From: Leuconostoc suionicum
Lineage (GTDB): Bacteria; Bacillota; Bacilli; Lactobacillales; Lactobacillaceae
DNA length: 64,000 nucleotides
Direction of reading: 5' to 3'
NCBI RefSeq assembly: GCF_001891125.1
Contig: NZ_CP015247.1
Coordinates: 824,501-888,500 of the forward strand
The notes beneath the pieces were generated by a model. That model was not told the origin of the DNA, searched no databases, and worked only from the letters and a program-made list of their open reading frames with translations. Position 1 is the first letter of the stretch, and each line of letters starts with the position of its first letter. This document shows, one piece after another, positions 1-8,564 of the stretch. A program made the translations under genes and the position numbers.

Positions 1-1
1 C

Positions 2-85
2 GGATATAATTTGGTATTTCCAACAGCTGTTGTATTTTCTGCACTAGCTATGATATTTATCCAAATGATTAAGTCGACAAAGTAA
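2..85 (+). CDS. MFS sugar transporter, C-terminal end (partial)
   Basis: Only the last 27 codons are in the window; the frame is open from base 2 to a TAA at 83-85. The end reads ...FIQMIKSTK, and the complete transporter at 51553-52821 ends almost identically (VFPTAIVF...FIQMIKSTK), so this is very likely a paralogue of that carrier. It lies 15 bp before the GH5 gene with no terminator between, so transporter, GH5 and GH43 probably form one operon for uptake and cleavage of plant oligosaccharides. Substrate is inferred from neighbours only. Confidence 0.8.
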   Translation, partial: GYNLVFPTAVVFSALAMIFIQMIKSTK

Positions 86-100
86 AGGAGAATTTAGACA

Positions 101-1249
101 ATGATTAAAGGTGTTAATTTAGGTGGATGGCTCGTTTTGGAAAAATGGATGTCACCACAATTGTTTGATGGTGTAGAAGCAGAAGATGAGTATTACTTGC
201 CACGTGATTTAAGTGAGACAGACTACAAAACACGCATAAATATGCACCGGGCTAATTTTATTACGGAGGCTGATTTCTTAAATATCGCAAGTTTAGGACT
301 AGACACGATACGTATTCCAGTTCCTTATTTTATCTTTGGTGATGTGCCACCATTTATTGGTGCCATCGATTATCTTGATAAAGCCTTTAGTTGGGCTGAA
401 GCATATAACCTCAAAATTCTAATTGATTTGCATACAGTTCCTGGGAGTCAAAATGGTTTTGACAATGGTGGTATATCTGGTGTTCAGAACTGGGCACAAC
501 ATTCAGACCAAGTAGATTTTGCTATTTCAGTTTTGCGTCGTTTGGCCGAACGTTATGGGCAAAGAGCTGGGTTATATGGTATTGAAGTATTAAATGAACC
601 TGCAACAGCCGAAATGTTTCAAACAATGCTTAATCGGTATAAACCTCGTGATCCAGAAATGGCATTGGAAAACGCACCAATTACCTTTAAGTTTCTATAC
701 GAATTTTATAAGCAAGCATACACCAAATTACGAGAAGTACTACCGGTAGACAAGGTGGTTATGTTTCATGATGGATTTGATATTTCAAAATGGATGGACT
801 TTTTTAAGCAAAATGAATTTGAGAATGTTGTTTTAGATACCCACCAATATCTAATGATTGCTGAAATGAAGACAGGTGAGTTAACACTTGATTCGTATCA
901 TCAATACATGAATGAAGTTGGGGATGCGATTGCTAAAGTCAAAGAATTTGTTCCAGTAGTAGTGGGTGAATGGACTTTGTTCAATTCTTTGGCTACAGGT
1001 TCAGATACCAAAGGTGGTGTTAGTCCTGTCCAACAGGTATTTGATCAGGAAGTAGAGATTGATCAAAACAATGCGCTAAGTATTTATCAAGATCTTTGGA
1101 ACTTACAAATTGAGCAGTGGCAACGTGTTGATGGTTATTTTTTCTGGAGTTACAAAATTAATATTGACACAATTAATGATAAGGAATGGTTCGGCTGGGA
1201 TTCTTGGTCACTCGAAAGGTCTGTTAATAAAAAATGGGCCAAAATTTAA
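101..1249 (+). CDS. Intracellular GH5 glycosidase, exo-beta-1,3-glucanase-like
   Basis: 382 aa. Opens with the KGVNLGGWLVLE motif typical of GH5 exo-glucanase-like enzymes. The general acid/base is Glu166 in VLNEP and the nucleophile is Glu290 in VVGEW; IDLHTVPGSQNG is another conserved strand-end motif. No signal peptide is present, so it acts on imported di- or oligosaccharides, probably beta-glucosides. The ATG follows AAAGGAG at a good distance. It sits between a transporter end and a GH43 gene in the same direction. The family call is firm; whether the substrate is beta-1,3- or another beta-glucan fragment cannot be decided here. Confidence 0.82.
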   Translation: MIKGVNLGGWLVLEKWMSPQLFDGVEAEDEYYLPRDLSETDYKTRINMHRANFITEADFLNIASLGLDTIRIPVPYFIFGDVPPFIGAIDYLDKAFSWAEAYNLKILIDLHTVPGSQNGFDNGGISGVQNWAQHSDQVDFAISVLRRLAERYGQRAGLYGIEVLNEPATAEMFQTMLNRYKPRDPEMALENAPITFKFLYEFYKQAYTKLREVLPVDKVVMFHDGFDISKWMDFFKQNEFENVVLDTHQYLMIAEMKTGELTLDSYHQYMNEVGDAIAKVKEFVPVVVGEWTLFNSLATGSDTKGGVSPVQQVFDQEVEIDQNNALSIYQDLWNLQIEQWQRVDGYFFWSYKINIDTINDKEWFGWDSWSLERSVNKKWAKI

Positions 1250-1285
1250 ATAAACTGAGGCGATTAATTGAAAGAGAGTGATTAT

Positions 1286-2944
1286 ATGTTAAAAATAAAA
1301 AACCCGATTATTTCTGGAATGGCACCTGATCCATCCATCATCAGGGTAGAAAATAAATATTATATTGCTACTTCAACCTTTCATTGGACACCTGCAATTC
1401 AGATATTTGAATCAACTGATTTAAAAAATTGGCAATTAATTGATCATGTTTTGAAAAAAGAAGAAATTTCTTTGAAAGGAACAAACACGCCAGCAGGAAT
1501 TTGGGCGCCACATCTATCCTATGATGCACACAAAAAACGTTATTGGATTGCTTATTCGCACATGTTAAACATGGCAGGTCGAGAATTTAATGCTGATTCG
1601 TATGCGCTTTGGTCGGAAAGTATTCATGGTCCTTGGTCAGAGCCAATCTACCTCACATCAGTTGGCTTTGATCCATCTATTTTTCATGACGATGATGGCA
1701 AGAAGTATATTGCTATCTTAGAATGGGAGTCAAGACCAAATTATCAAGCACCAGGACATATTGTCATAGCTGAATTCAACTTTGAAAAGCAGAAAATTGT
1801 TGGTTCGTGGCATCGAGTGACTACCGGATTTACTTCGAGGGGTGCTGCTGAAGCACCAATAATTTACAAAAGAAACGGTTACTATTATCTTATGATTGCA
1901 GCTGGGGGTACTGGTTATGCACATGGTGTCGAAATTGGCCGATCAAAAGACATATTTGGACCTTATGAATCACATCCAAGTGGCGAACCAATTATTACTT
2001 CCTCACCAGAACACCTTTTTTCCCTAGGAGATCCTGATGCAGGGCAATTTGAGATGTATAATCCAAATTCTAATATACAAAAGTCGGGCCACGGTTCTTT
2101 GGTAGAGACACCCAACGGTGAGTGGTACGTTGCACATTTGATGTCACGGCCCTTGCCTGGTACGACATTAAATCCATTAGGACGAGAAACTGGTATCCAG
2201 AAAGTAAATTGGACGGCTGACGACTGGTTACAAATGGCTGACGGCACAAATTTTGCTAAGGAAAATATCGATGGCCCACAACAAAAAGAAGCAACAATAA
2301 AATATTCTGAAGATATTACGGAGGACTTTAATGAGCCTCATTATGACAAGCGATTTTTATCTCCGTATCGTTTTCAGAATAAAACATGGGTCAATCATTC
2401 GGAAAATACAGATTACTTAAGAATTTATGGTGGCGAGTCACTTTTCTCACAAATGAATCCAAGTATTTTAGCTACACGAGCTACATCGTTCACTTATTCT
2501 CTAGAAACTGAAGTGGAAATTCATCCAAATCATTATTCTGAATCAGCTGGAGCAGGGCTATATTATGACGCTAATAATTGGCTGTATGCAAACTTATACT
2601 GGTCAGAATCATTAAACGCGATAACATTAGGTTTAACACAAGCAAAGTTGGGTGAGAAAAAAATTTATCAGTATGTTAAGGTGCCTATTGCAATTGGGCA
2701 CGTTCAAATAAAATTTGTCTATAATTTTGGTGAAGCGACAGTGTTTTATAGAATGTCTGCTGACGGTGAATGGTTGATATTACTAGAAAATATTGATGTT
2801 AATTATTTATCCGATGAAGGGGTTAATGGTGAAAAAGGTGAAATTGGAGGTTTCACAGGGCTCTTCAACTTCATAGCGGTCACTGATGCACATCAGCATG
2901 ATGGTTACGGCGACTTTTCGTTCTATAAGGTAACGAATCTTTGA
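1286..2944 (+). CDS. GH43 beta-xylosidase / arabinofuranosidase
   Basis: 552 aa, the usual length for GH43 beta-xylosidases with a five-bladed propeller (about residues 1-310) and a C-terminal beta-sandwich. Catalytic residues are visible: base Asp15 in MAPDPSI, pKa-modulating Asp129 in VGFDPSIF and acid Glu189 in RGAAEAP. IWAPHLSY is a further family motif. I chose ATG 1286, preceded by AGAGAG about 8 bp upstream, rather than an upstream in-frame TTG at 1268. There is no signal peptide, so the enzyme is cytoplasmic and would release xylose or arabinose from imported oligosaccharides. It is the last gene of the operon and is followed by a strong hairpin terminator. Xylosidase versus arabinofuranosidase activity is not separable by eye. 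Confidence 0.85.
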   Translation: MLKIKNPIISGMAPDPSIIRVENKYYIATSTFHWTPAIQIFESTDLKNWQLIDHVLKKEEISLKGTNTPAGIWAPHLSYDAHKKRYWIAYSHMLNMAGREFNADSYALWSESIHGPWSEPIYLTSVGFDPSIFHDDDGKKYIAILEWESRPNYQAPGHIVIAEFNFEKQKIVGSWHRVTTGFTSRGAAEAPIIYKRNGYYYLMIAAGGTGYAHGVEIGRSKDIFGPYESHPSGEPIITSSPEHLFSLGDPDAGQFEMYNPNSNIQKSGHGSLVETPNGEWYVAHLMSRPLPGTTLNPLGRETGIQKVNWTADDWLQMADGTNFAKENIDGPQQKEATIKYSEDITEDFNEPHYDKRFLSPYRFQNKTWVNHSENTDYLRIYGGESLFSQMNPSILATRATSFTYSLETEVEIHPNHYSESAGAGLYYDANNWLYANLYWSESLNAITLGLTQAKLGEKKIYQYVKVPIAIGHVQIKFVYNFGEATVFYRMSADGEWLILLENIDVNYLSDEGVNGEKGEIGGFTGLFNFIAVTDAHQHDGYGDFSFYKVTNL

Positions 2945-2968
2945 TGCATTGTTTATTTTAATTAAGAA

Positions 2969-3003
2969 GAAACCCCAACGTGAGATGTTCGTTGGGGTTT
3001 TTG
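2969..3003 (+). terminator. Rho-independent terminator after GH43
   Basis: A 10-bp perfect stem (AACCCCAACG / CGTTGGGGTT) with a 9-nt loop ends in a T-run, 26 bp after the GH43 stop. It closes the transporter-GH5-GH43 unit. Confidence 0.9.
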
Positions 3004-3057
3004 GTGTAAAAATTATCACTTAAAATAAAATTGTCTAATTATTTGCTAATAAAACTA

Positions 3058-3086
3058 TTAACATTATAAAACAGTTATGATAGGAT
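3058..3086 (+). promoter_or_regulatory. Probable promoter of azlC
   Basis: TTAACA at 3058-3063, a 17-bp spacer and TAGGAT at 3081-3086 resemble a sigma-70 promoter 48 bp upstream of azlC. This is a motif match only. Confidence 0.4.
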
Positions 3087-3133
3087 ATTTATATTGCTTA
3101 AATCAACTAAAATGTTATGAATGAGAATAATCT

Positions 3134-3862
3134 ATGTCGATATCAAAAGAACAATTGAATGCTTTTTGGAGTGGCGTAAAGGCTTCCTTGCCAACTATGC
3201 TGGGGTATATTAGTATTGGCGCAGCATTTGGAACAATTGCTGGCTCAGAAAACTTTACTCTTTGGCAAGTCTTCTTGCTATCAGCGATTTTTTATGCTGG
3301 TTCTGGACAGTTTATTGTTATTAGTATGTTGGCTGCCAATGCGTCCATAAGCAGCATTGTCATGATGGTTTTTTTGGTTAACTTTCGCATGTTTTTACAG
3401 TCATTAACGGTTACACAAGTTTTTCCACGGCAATCTATTACATCTAGTTTGCTTATGGGTAGTTTAGTAACTGATGAGTCATTTGGCATACTATCTGTGA
3501 ATATTGCGGCTGGCAAGAAAAGATCAGTGATGTGGATGCATGGTTTGAATATTGCTTCATGGGCAACATGGTGGCTAGCTTGTGTTATTTTTGCAGTAAT
3601 TGGCAAAAACATTACTGATCCTGCAGCATTCGGCTTGGATTTTGCTTTAACGGGAATGTTTGCCGGACTTTGGTTGCTGACAAGCATCTCAATGTTCCAA
3701 AATCCTAAGGAAAATAAGTTTAAGGTGCTGTCAATTATAATCGTTTCTACGGCTTTGTTGTACCTACTTATGTATTTCTTTAGTGCAGTTGTGTCTGTAT
3801 TGTTAGCATCTGTTTTGGGGAGTTTTTACGCTGTTTTGGTAAATAGAAGTGAGAGTGAGTAA
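3134..3862 (+). CDS. azlC: AzlC-family branched-chain amino acid exporter subunit
   Basis: 242 aa integral membrane protein. The start (FWSGVKASLPTMLGYISIGAAFGTIAG) and the segment IFYAGSGQFIVISML are hallmarks of AzlC, the large subunit of the AzlCD exporter for branched-chain amino acids and analogues. Several hydrophobic segments cover nearly the whole chain. The next gene encodes the small partner AzlD and starts one base after this stop, as is usual for this pair. The ribosome-binding site is weak. The family call is firm and the transported substrate is inferred from the family. Function may be compromised because azlD is frameshifted. Confidence 0.87.
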   Translation: MSISKEQLNAFWSGVKASLPTMLGYISIGAAFGTIAGSENFTLWQVFLLSAIFYAGSGQFIVISMLAANASISSIVMMVFLVNFRMFLQSLTVTQVFPRQSITSSLLMGSLVTDESFGILSVNIAAGKKRSVMWMHGLNIASWATWWLACVIFAVIGKNITDPAAFGLDFALTGMFAGLWLLTSISMFQNPKENKFKVLSIIIVSTALLYLLMYFFSAVVSVLLASVLGSFYAVLVNRSESE

Positions 3863-3863
3863 T

Positions 3864-4192
3864 ATGAGTGATACTAAATTTTATATCGTCCTTCTAGGCT
3901 GTATTATTGTGACACTTATTCCTAGAGTGATACCTTTTTTATGGCTAAGTATATTAACTTTCCAGATTGGATGACGACATTCTTAAGGTATTTGCCGTTA
4001 GCAATGATGACAACACTTATGTTTCAAAATATATTTGTTGTTCATGGGCACGGGCAGCTGGCGACTGTGAACTTTACTGTTTTAGTGGCATTGTTACCCG
4101 GTTTAATTATCGGCTATTTTAGGCGTTCTTTGATGGCTGTAGTTTTAGTGAGTGTGCTAGTAATGGCTTTGATGAGATACTTTAATTTTTAA
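3864..4192 (+). pseudogene. azlD: azlD, frame interrupted at a TTTTTTA heptamer
   Basis: The AzlD partner normally has about 105-110 residues. Here ATG 3864 (MSDTKFYIVLLGCIIVTLIP...) opens the correct N-terminal membrane segment, but the frame stops at 3972-3974 after 36 codons. The rest (KYINFPDW...MRYFNF) continues in the -1 frame to 4192. The switch coincides with zero-frame CCT TTT TTA at 3933-3941, that is T TTT TTA, a classic -1 slippery heptamer. One backward slip would give ...RVIPF(F/L)MAKYINF and a normal-length AzlD. Three explanations remain: a genuine mutation in the T-run, a homopolymer sequencing error, or productive ribosomal or transcriptional slippage. I saw no obvious stimulatory hairpin just downstream. 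ATG 3941 alone would give an 83-aa protein lacking the first helix. Confidence 0.75.
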
Positions 4193-4227
4193 AAAAAAGA
4201 TAGCCATATACGATGGTTATCTTTTTT
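4190..4227. terminator. Bidirectional terminator between azlD and merR
   Basis: A stem AAAAAAGATAGCCAT / ATGGTTATCTTTTTT (one G-T pair) lies between two convergent genes and has A/T tails on both sides. Confidence 0.8.
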
Positions 4228-4229
4228 GC

Positions 4230-4607
4230 TTAAAAAGTGCTCAAATAGTTGTAAATGTCGGAATCTGAAAATTCTAACAAAGACATCAATAATTTTCTCA
4301 TGGTTATTAGATTGTCAATTCTGGATTCGATTTGAGTAATTTTATCTGCAACAAGCTTTTTTAAATCGTCTGGGGACATTTGTTTGTTAAGCATATTCAG
4401 GCTTTCTTGAATCTCTTTTAAAGTGTAACCTAGTGATTTGGCATCTTGAATAAACTTAATTTTTGGTAAATAAGTTTCATCATATACGCGATAACCATTT
4501 GCTAAACGCTTTGGTTTTGGTAGTAGTCCGCATTGTTCATAATAGCGAATTGTTGCCGCACTAAGACCTGTCATTTTTGCTAGTTTACCACGAGTTAGTT
4601 GTTTCAT
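4230..4607 (-). CDS. MerR-family transcriptional regulator
   Basis: 125 aa. The N-terminal winged helix (about residues 1-70) shows LAKMTGLSAATIRYYEQCGLLPKPKR and NGYRVYDE, the standard MerR signature; the C-terminus is a coiled dimerisation helix rich in K, I and E. There is no cysteine or histidine cluster for metal sensing, so a small-molecule or membrane-stress signal is likelier. Start chosen at 4607 because GAGGAAA lies 5 bp ahead; a longer frame to 4637 lacks this. It is divergent from the CPBP gene, and two promoters (4669-4700 and 5821-5852) carry the same palindrome in a 20-bp spacer as MerR proteins require, so it probably controls both downstream genes. Confidence 0.88.
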   Translation of the reverse strand: MKQLTRGKLAKMTGLSAATIRYYEQCGLLPKPKRLANGYRVYDETYLPKIKFIQDAKSLGYTLKEIQESLNMLNKQMSPDDLKKLVADKITQIESRIDNLITMRKLLMSLLEFSDSDIYNYLSTF

Positions 4608-4668
4608 ATCATTTTCCTCTAAAATAATTGGTGCCACTTTATTTCAATGACAAAATAGCAAGTTTAGC

Positions 4669-4700
4669 TTGACATTGAAGTTAACTTCATCGTTTATAAT
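4669..4700 (+). promoter_or_regulatory. MerR-type promoter/operator, CPBP gene
   Basis: Consensus -35 TTGACA (4669-4674) and -10 TATAAT (4695-4700) are separated by an overlong 20-bp spacer. The spacer contains the perfect palindrome TGAAGTTAACTTCA (4676-4689). A long spacer holding a dyad is the established arrangement of MerR-activated promoters, and the merR gene is adjacent. Confidence 0.8.
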
Positions 4701-4755
4701 AACGTTATTGCACCGTGTTTGCAACGATAATAAAAAATTAAAGGATGTTTTAAAT

Positions 4756-5547
4756 ATGGTACAAAAAAAATATAAGCCGATAATGTTTCTCATAAAGAAT
4801 ATTGCAATTATCATAACGTTTTTTATTGGTATCTTGATTGAACCGTATTCTCCAGATCAAGCCCCATTAAAAAATTTAATCATAATAACTTTTCTTTTAA
4901 TCGTGTGCATCTACATATTTTCATGGCTCGTCAATTCGATTTCAAACCATGGTCGATTATTCATACACCGTATTGAACTGTCTACGTTTCAAAAGTATTC
5001 ATCACTACTTGCTTTTGGTTATTTTATTTTGCTATATATTATTAATGAAAATATCCAAAGTATGCTACTTTTGTTTCAGAGTTCACCTGAAGTTATTGTC
5101 ACTTGTACAGCTATAGCTTTGGGCGCCGGATTTTTCGAAGAATATCTTGTAAGAGGATATTTATTCAATTTAATTCAGCGATTTTTAAAAAAATACAATA
5201 GCAAATTGCTCATCACATCAATAGTTACTAGTATCATATTCGGTTTGTTGCATCTATTTAATTTAAGATCAGGTACCGTTGAGGGTGTTGCGCAACAAGT
5301 TTTTTATGCTTTTTGTATGGGTTTATTTTTTTCTTTGGTAAAAATCATTTCAAACAGTATTCACATTGGTGCCATCTTACACTTTTTGTTTGATTTGCAA
5401 TTTGGCATATACGAAAATACTTCAACACATATGAGTTGGTCAGTAGTCGTATTATTGTTTCTTCCTTTGGCTGTTATCAGTATTATTTTGATTAAATCAT
5501 TAGAAGCAACGGTGAATGCTAATCAAAATTTACTAATGGAAGTCTAA
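4756..5547 (+). CDS. CPBP-family intramembrane metalloprotease
   Basis: 263 aa, multi-spanning membrane protein. It shows the three CPBP (Abi/Rce1-like) active-site motifs: EEYLVRGYL (EExxxR), FGLLHLFN (FxxxH) and HFLFD (HxxxD). Relatives process or protect bacteriocins, or act in membrane stress, but the substrate here is unknown. ATG 4756 is chosen because AAAGGAT lies 9 bp upstream; the frame extends to a TTG that is actually the -35 box. It is transcribed from a MerR-type promoter next to merR and is followed by a terminator near 5650. A second unlinked CPBP gene is at 40098-40973. Confidence 0.85.
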   Translation: MVQKKYKPIMFLIKNIAIIITFFIGILIEPYSPDQAPLKNLIIITFLLIVCIYIFSWLVNSISNHGRLFIHRIELSTFQKYSSLLAFGYFILLYIINENIQSMLLLFQSSPEVIVTCTAIALGAGFFEEYLVRGYLFNLIQRFLKKYNSKLLITSIVTSIIFGLLHLFNLRSGTVEGVAQQVFYAFCMGLFFSLVKIISNSIHIGAILHFLFDLQFGIYENTSTHMSWSVVVLLFLPLAVISIILIKSLEATVNANQNLLMEV

Positions 5548-5637
5548 TTGCAGTAAATATTTTCATAAAGCTGCGCCCATATCAGTGTTCTTTCAGTCCA
5601 TGACATGCAAAATGGTATTTGTTTCGTAGCATTTTTA

Positions 5638-5668
5638 CAAAAAACTAGCCATTAGCTGGTTTTTTTTT
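5638..5668 (+). terminator. Terminator after CPBP gene
   Basis: AAAACTAGC / GCTGGTTTT hairpin (with one G-T pair) flanked by A-run and T-run, about 90 bp after the CPBP stop. Confidence 0.7.
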
Positions 5669-5820
5669 TGATTGATTTTCTAGACTGCAATCTTTTGTAG
5701 CAGCGTTTTATGCCTTTGTGAGGGGGATACTTAAACGTATTTATTTCTCATATGAATGTCTGACAAGCACAATGATGTTATATATTTGTGGCTTCAACGA
5801 ATAGGGAGATTATTTTGAAC

Positions 5821-5852
5821 TTGACATTGAAGTTTACTTCACAGTTTATAAT
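5821..5852 (+). promoter_or_regulatory. MerR-type promoter/operator, esterase gene
   Basis: TTGACA (5821-5826), 20-bp spacer, TATAAT (5847-5852). The spacer carries TGAAGTTTACTTCA (5828-5841), differing in one central base from the operator at 4676-4689. The flanking bases TTGACAT and GTTTATAATAAC are also the same, so both promoters look like copies under one regulator. Confidence 0.8.
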
Positions 5853-5896
5853 AACATTGTTAGTTGACATGACGAGAAAGTAAAAGGGAGAAAAAT

Positions 5897-7333
5897 ATGC
5901 GAATTCTAGAAATATTGTTAACAATAATAACTTTGTTAAGCCTCATATTTTCAGTATGGGGGCACTGGAAAAAAACCACATACTACTGGTTATTATCAAC
6001 CGTGCTAGTTATAGGCGGACTGCATGTATTTATTGATAAAGTACGTATTCAAATGTTAGGCACCTATTTAATAGCATTTTTATCTATGGGATACATTTTA
6101 TATCGCCTAAAACATCAAAATAATCACCGGCAACACGCTGTTTTGAAGGGATTATTTACATTTATAAGTATCTTGGTAATTGCTATATCAACATTCATGA
6201 GCATCATTTTACCTGTTTTCACCATGCCACAACCCACCGGTAAATATGGTATAGGTGAACAGTCTCGAATCTTGGTTGATTCAAGTCGATCGGAAACATT
6301 CACAAAAACTAGCTCTGATAAGCGAAATGTGGCTGTCAGTGTTTGGTATCCGACAAATAAAAAAGCAATGACATCAAAACAAAAAGAGTCCTATCCAAGT
6401 AGTTTAGGTGAAGCAATGAGCTTGGTATTTAATTTACCGAAACAATTATTTAGTCACTTATCATTAGTTAAAACGCACGTTGTAAAGAATGCTAGTATTT
6501 CTAATGATAAAAAAAATTATCCAGTTGTTTTGTTTTCACCGGGAATACGTTCAACTCGATATCAAAGCATGTCAACGGTTGAAGAGCTTGTCAGTCGCGG
6601 ATACATCGTTGTTGGTATGGATCATCCGTATACATCGGCTAAAGTAAAATTATCAAATGGTAAATCCGCTTATTATCAAGCAGATCCAAAATACAACACA
6701 TCTAAAGGACTCTATAACTATAATGTCAAAAGTGTGGCGGTTCGAGCTAAAGATGTTACTTTTGTAATTGACAAACTGTCCGCATGGAATCAGTCGAATT
6801 CTGGATTTACTGGAAAGTTAAATATGAATAAAATTGGTATGTTTGGTCATTCCTTCGGTGGTGCAACGACAGCTGAAGCGTTAGCACAAGATAACCGTAT
6901 TAAAGCTGGTGTGAGTCTAGAAGGGGGATTCTGGGGTACGGTAGCAACTAAAGGTGTTTTACAACCATTTATGTATATTATGTCAGGTAATACGGCCAAA
7001 AGCTTAAAGCCTCATTCTTCTGTTAAAGAGCAAGTGACGTATAAAGAATTCAAACCAGATTTGAATTCTGTCATGAAGAAGAGTACTAATGATACTTATT
7101 TTTTGACGGTAGATAAATTTTACCACCAAAGTTTTACGGAAATTTCTTACATTTCACCGCTCCTTTTTGCAAGAGGGCTGACACCATATCATACTGTTGA
7201 TATTACAAGAACGTATGTTAGTGATTTCTTTGACCACTATTTGAAAGGCGATAAAGAAAAGCTCTTGACTAAGAAATCTGATAAATACCCTGAAGTGATT
7301 TTCAATAAACAATACACAAATTTGAAAAAATAG
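5897..7333 (+). CDS. Membrane-anchored PAF-acetylhydrolase-like alpha/beta hydrolase
   Basis: 478 aa. The first about 110 residues form four hydrophobic segments; the rest is an alpha/beta hydrolase domain resembling platelet-activating-factor acetylhydrolase / dienelactone hydrolases (PVVLFSPGIRSTRYQS, YIVVGMDHPYTSA). The nucleophile elbow is GHSFGG with Ser319. A histidine in DKFYHQSF near residue 413 could complete the triad. Predicted topology places the catalytic domain outside the membrane, consistent with lipid or ester hydrolysis at the envelope. Start ATG follows AAAGGGAG. Its promoter is a near copy of the one before the CPBP protease, so both are likely induced by the same MerR protein. 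Substrate unknown. Confidence 0.78.
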   Translation: MRILEILLTIITLLSLIFSVWGHWKKTTYYWLLSTVLVIGGLHVFIDKVRIQMLGTYLIAFLSMGYILYRLKHQNNHRQHAVLKGLFTFISILVIAISTFMSIILPVFTMPQPTGKYGIGEQSRILVDSSRSETFTKTSSDKRNVAVSVWYPTNKKAMTSKQKESYPSSLGEAMSLVFNLPKQLFSHLSLVKTHVVKNASISNDKKNYPVVLFSPGIRSTRYQSMSTVEELVSRGYIVVGMDHPYTSAKVKLSNGKSAYYQADPKYNTSKGLYNYNVKSVAVRAKDVTFVIDKLSAWNQSNSGFTGKLNMNKIGMFGHSFGGATTAEALAQDNRIKAGVSLEGGFWGTVATKGVLQPFMYIMSGNTAKSLKPHSSVKEQVTYKEFKPDLNSVMKKSTNDTYFLTVDKFYHQSFTEISYISPLLFARGLTPYHTVDITRTYVSDFFDHYLKGDKEKLLTKKSDKYPEVIFNKQYTNLKK

Positions 7334-7470
7334 GCTACGCATGACAACAGTATGATAAACTCAATGTATGATTAATTTTATACAATTGCTACATTGCAAA
7401 GAATAAGATTAAAACGATCATGTAAAAGGACTAGCAGTGCCAGAAATATTTCGGCGCATTTTTATTAAAT

Positions 7471-8550
7471 ATGGCAAATAAATATGAAATTGTTAAAAAA
7501 GACATTTTAGAAAAAATATTGAGTGGAGAATACGATAAAAATCAACAGCTGCCAACAGAGAGCGAAATGATGACAGCATTTTCTGTCAGCCGTTATACTG
7601 TACGACGTGCTATTTCTGATTTAGAAAATGAAAAGTATGTTTATCGTGTGCAAGGTGGCGGCTCGTTTGTGGCCGATTGGTCGGCTGCAAAAAAAAATGA
7701 GGAAATCCCCAAAGTAATTGGTATCTTATCTACTCATGTGGCATCTTATATTTTCCCAGCAATTATTGATGGTGCTGATCAAGTGCTATCTGAAAATGGA
7801 TTTTCACTTATTTTGGCTAATACTCATAACGATCCAAAACGTGAACGCACGGCATTAACAAATTTGATGAGCCAAAATTTGGGCGGATTAATTATTGAAC
7901 CAACTCAAAGCGCCATCGATACACCTAATATTGATTTGTATCAACAAATTGCGCAACTAAATATTCCGATGGTTTTCATTAATGCATCATACAATAATTT
8001 TGAAGGTACCACGTTGGTCAGTGATGATAAAAATGCAATCTATCAGGTAACGGAATATTTGATTAAACGGGGACATAAAAGAATCACAGGTGTATTTCAA
8101 GTTTCTGATGTTCAAGGTATTCATCGTTTGAATGGATTTCTTCAGTCGTATCAGAACCATCCGAATATCTTACCAGAGAGTTCCTCAATCATGTATAAAT
8201 CTGATGAAGTGAATGAAGCACTTCAAAATATGCGTGAGTTGTTGGTGAAAAATCCAGATCAGAGGCCCACAGCCATTATTGCGTATAATGATCAGCTAGC
8301 AATACGCATTGTAGATTTAATTCATGAGGTGGGGCTTAAAGTACCACAAGATATCTCTGTGATTGGTTTTGATGATTTTCAACTATCACAATATTTGTCT
8401 CCTAGGCTGACAACAGTGTCACATGCTAAAGAGAAAATGGGGCAAGATGCGGCGAGGTTATTATTACAGAAAATCAAACATCACAAGGTTGAGTCGATTG
8501 TCTATCATTCTCAATTGATTGAAAGAGAATCAGTGAGTGATATTAGTTAA
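7471..8550 (+). CDS. araR: Arabinose operon repressor AraR
   Basis: 359 aa with the chimeric build of AraR: an N-terminal GntR-type winged helix (about 1-70; KILSGEYDKNQQLPTESEMM, SRYTVRRAISDLE) joined to a LacI/GalR-type sugar-binding domain (about 80-355; IGFDDFQLSQYLSPRLTTV). AraR represses arabinose genes and is released by L-arabinose. It lies directly upstream of araA in the same direction but is separated by a strong terminator. A 13/16 match to the AraR box lies in the araA promoter. The ribosome-binding site is weak, so the start rests on alignment with the family N-terminus (MANKYEIVKKDI). Confidence 0.92.
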   Translation: MANKYEIVKKDILEKILSGEYDKNQQLPTESEMMTAFSVSRYTVRRAISDLENEKYVYRVQGGGSFVADWSAAKKNEEIPKVIGILSTHVASYIFPAIIDGADQVLSENGFSLILANTHNDPKRERTALTNLMSQNLGGLIIEPTQSAIDTPNIDLYQQIAQLNIPMVFINASYNNFEGTTLVSDDKNAIYQVTEYLIKRGHKRITGVFQVSDVQGIHRLNGFLQSYQNHPNILPESSSIMYKSDEVNEALQNMRELLVKNPDQRPTAIIAYNDQLAIRIVDLIHEVGLKVPQDISVIGFDDFQLSQYLSPRLTTVSHAKEKMGQDAARLLLQKIKHHKVESIVYHSQLIERESVSDIS

Positions 8551-8564
8551 ATTAAACAGCCAAA

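Larger units (their letters stand above)
5548..5896 (+). other. Intergenic region with terminator and regulated promoter
   Basis: This gap holds a terminator-like hairpin at about 5638-5668 (ACTAGC / GCTGGT followed by a run of Ts) and the MerR-type promoter at 5821-5852. I see no small gene with a ribosome-binding site in the rest. Confidence 0.6.

Noticed and set aside
5548-5820. Possible small gene or riboswitch in the CPBP-esterase gap
   Set aside because: Only a terminator and the regulated promoter are supported; no start with a ribosome-binding site and no recognisable aptamer.
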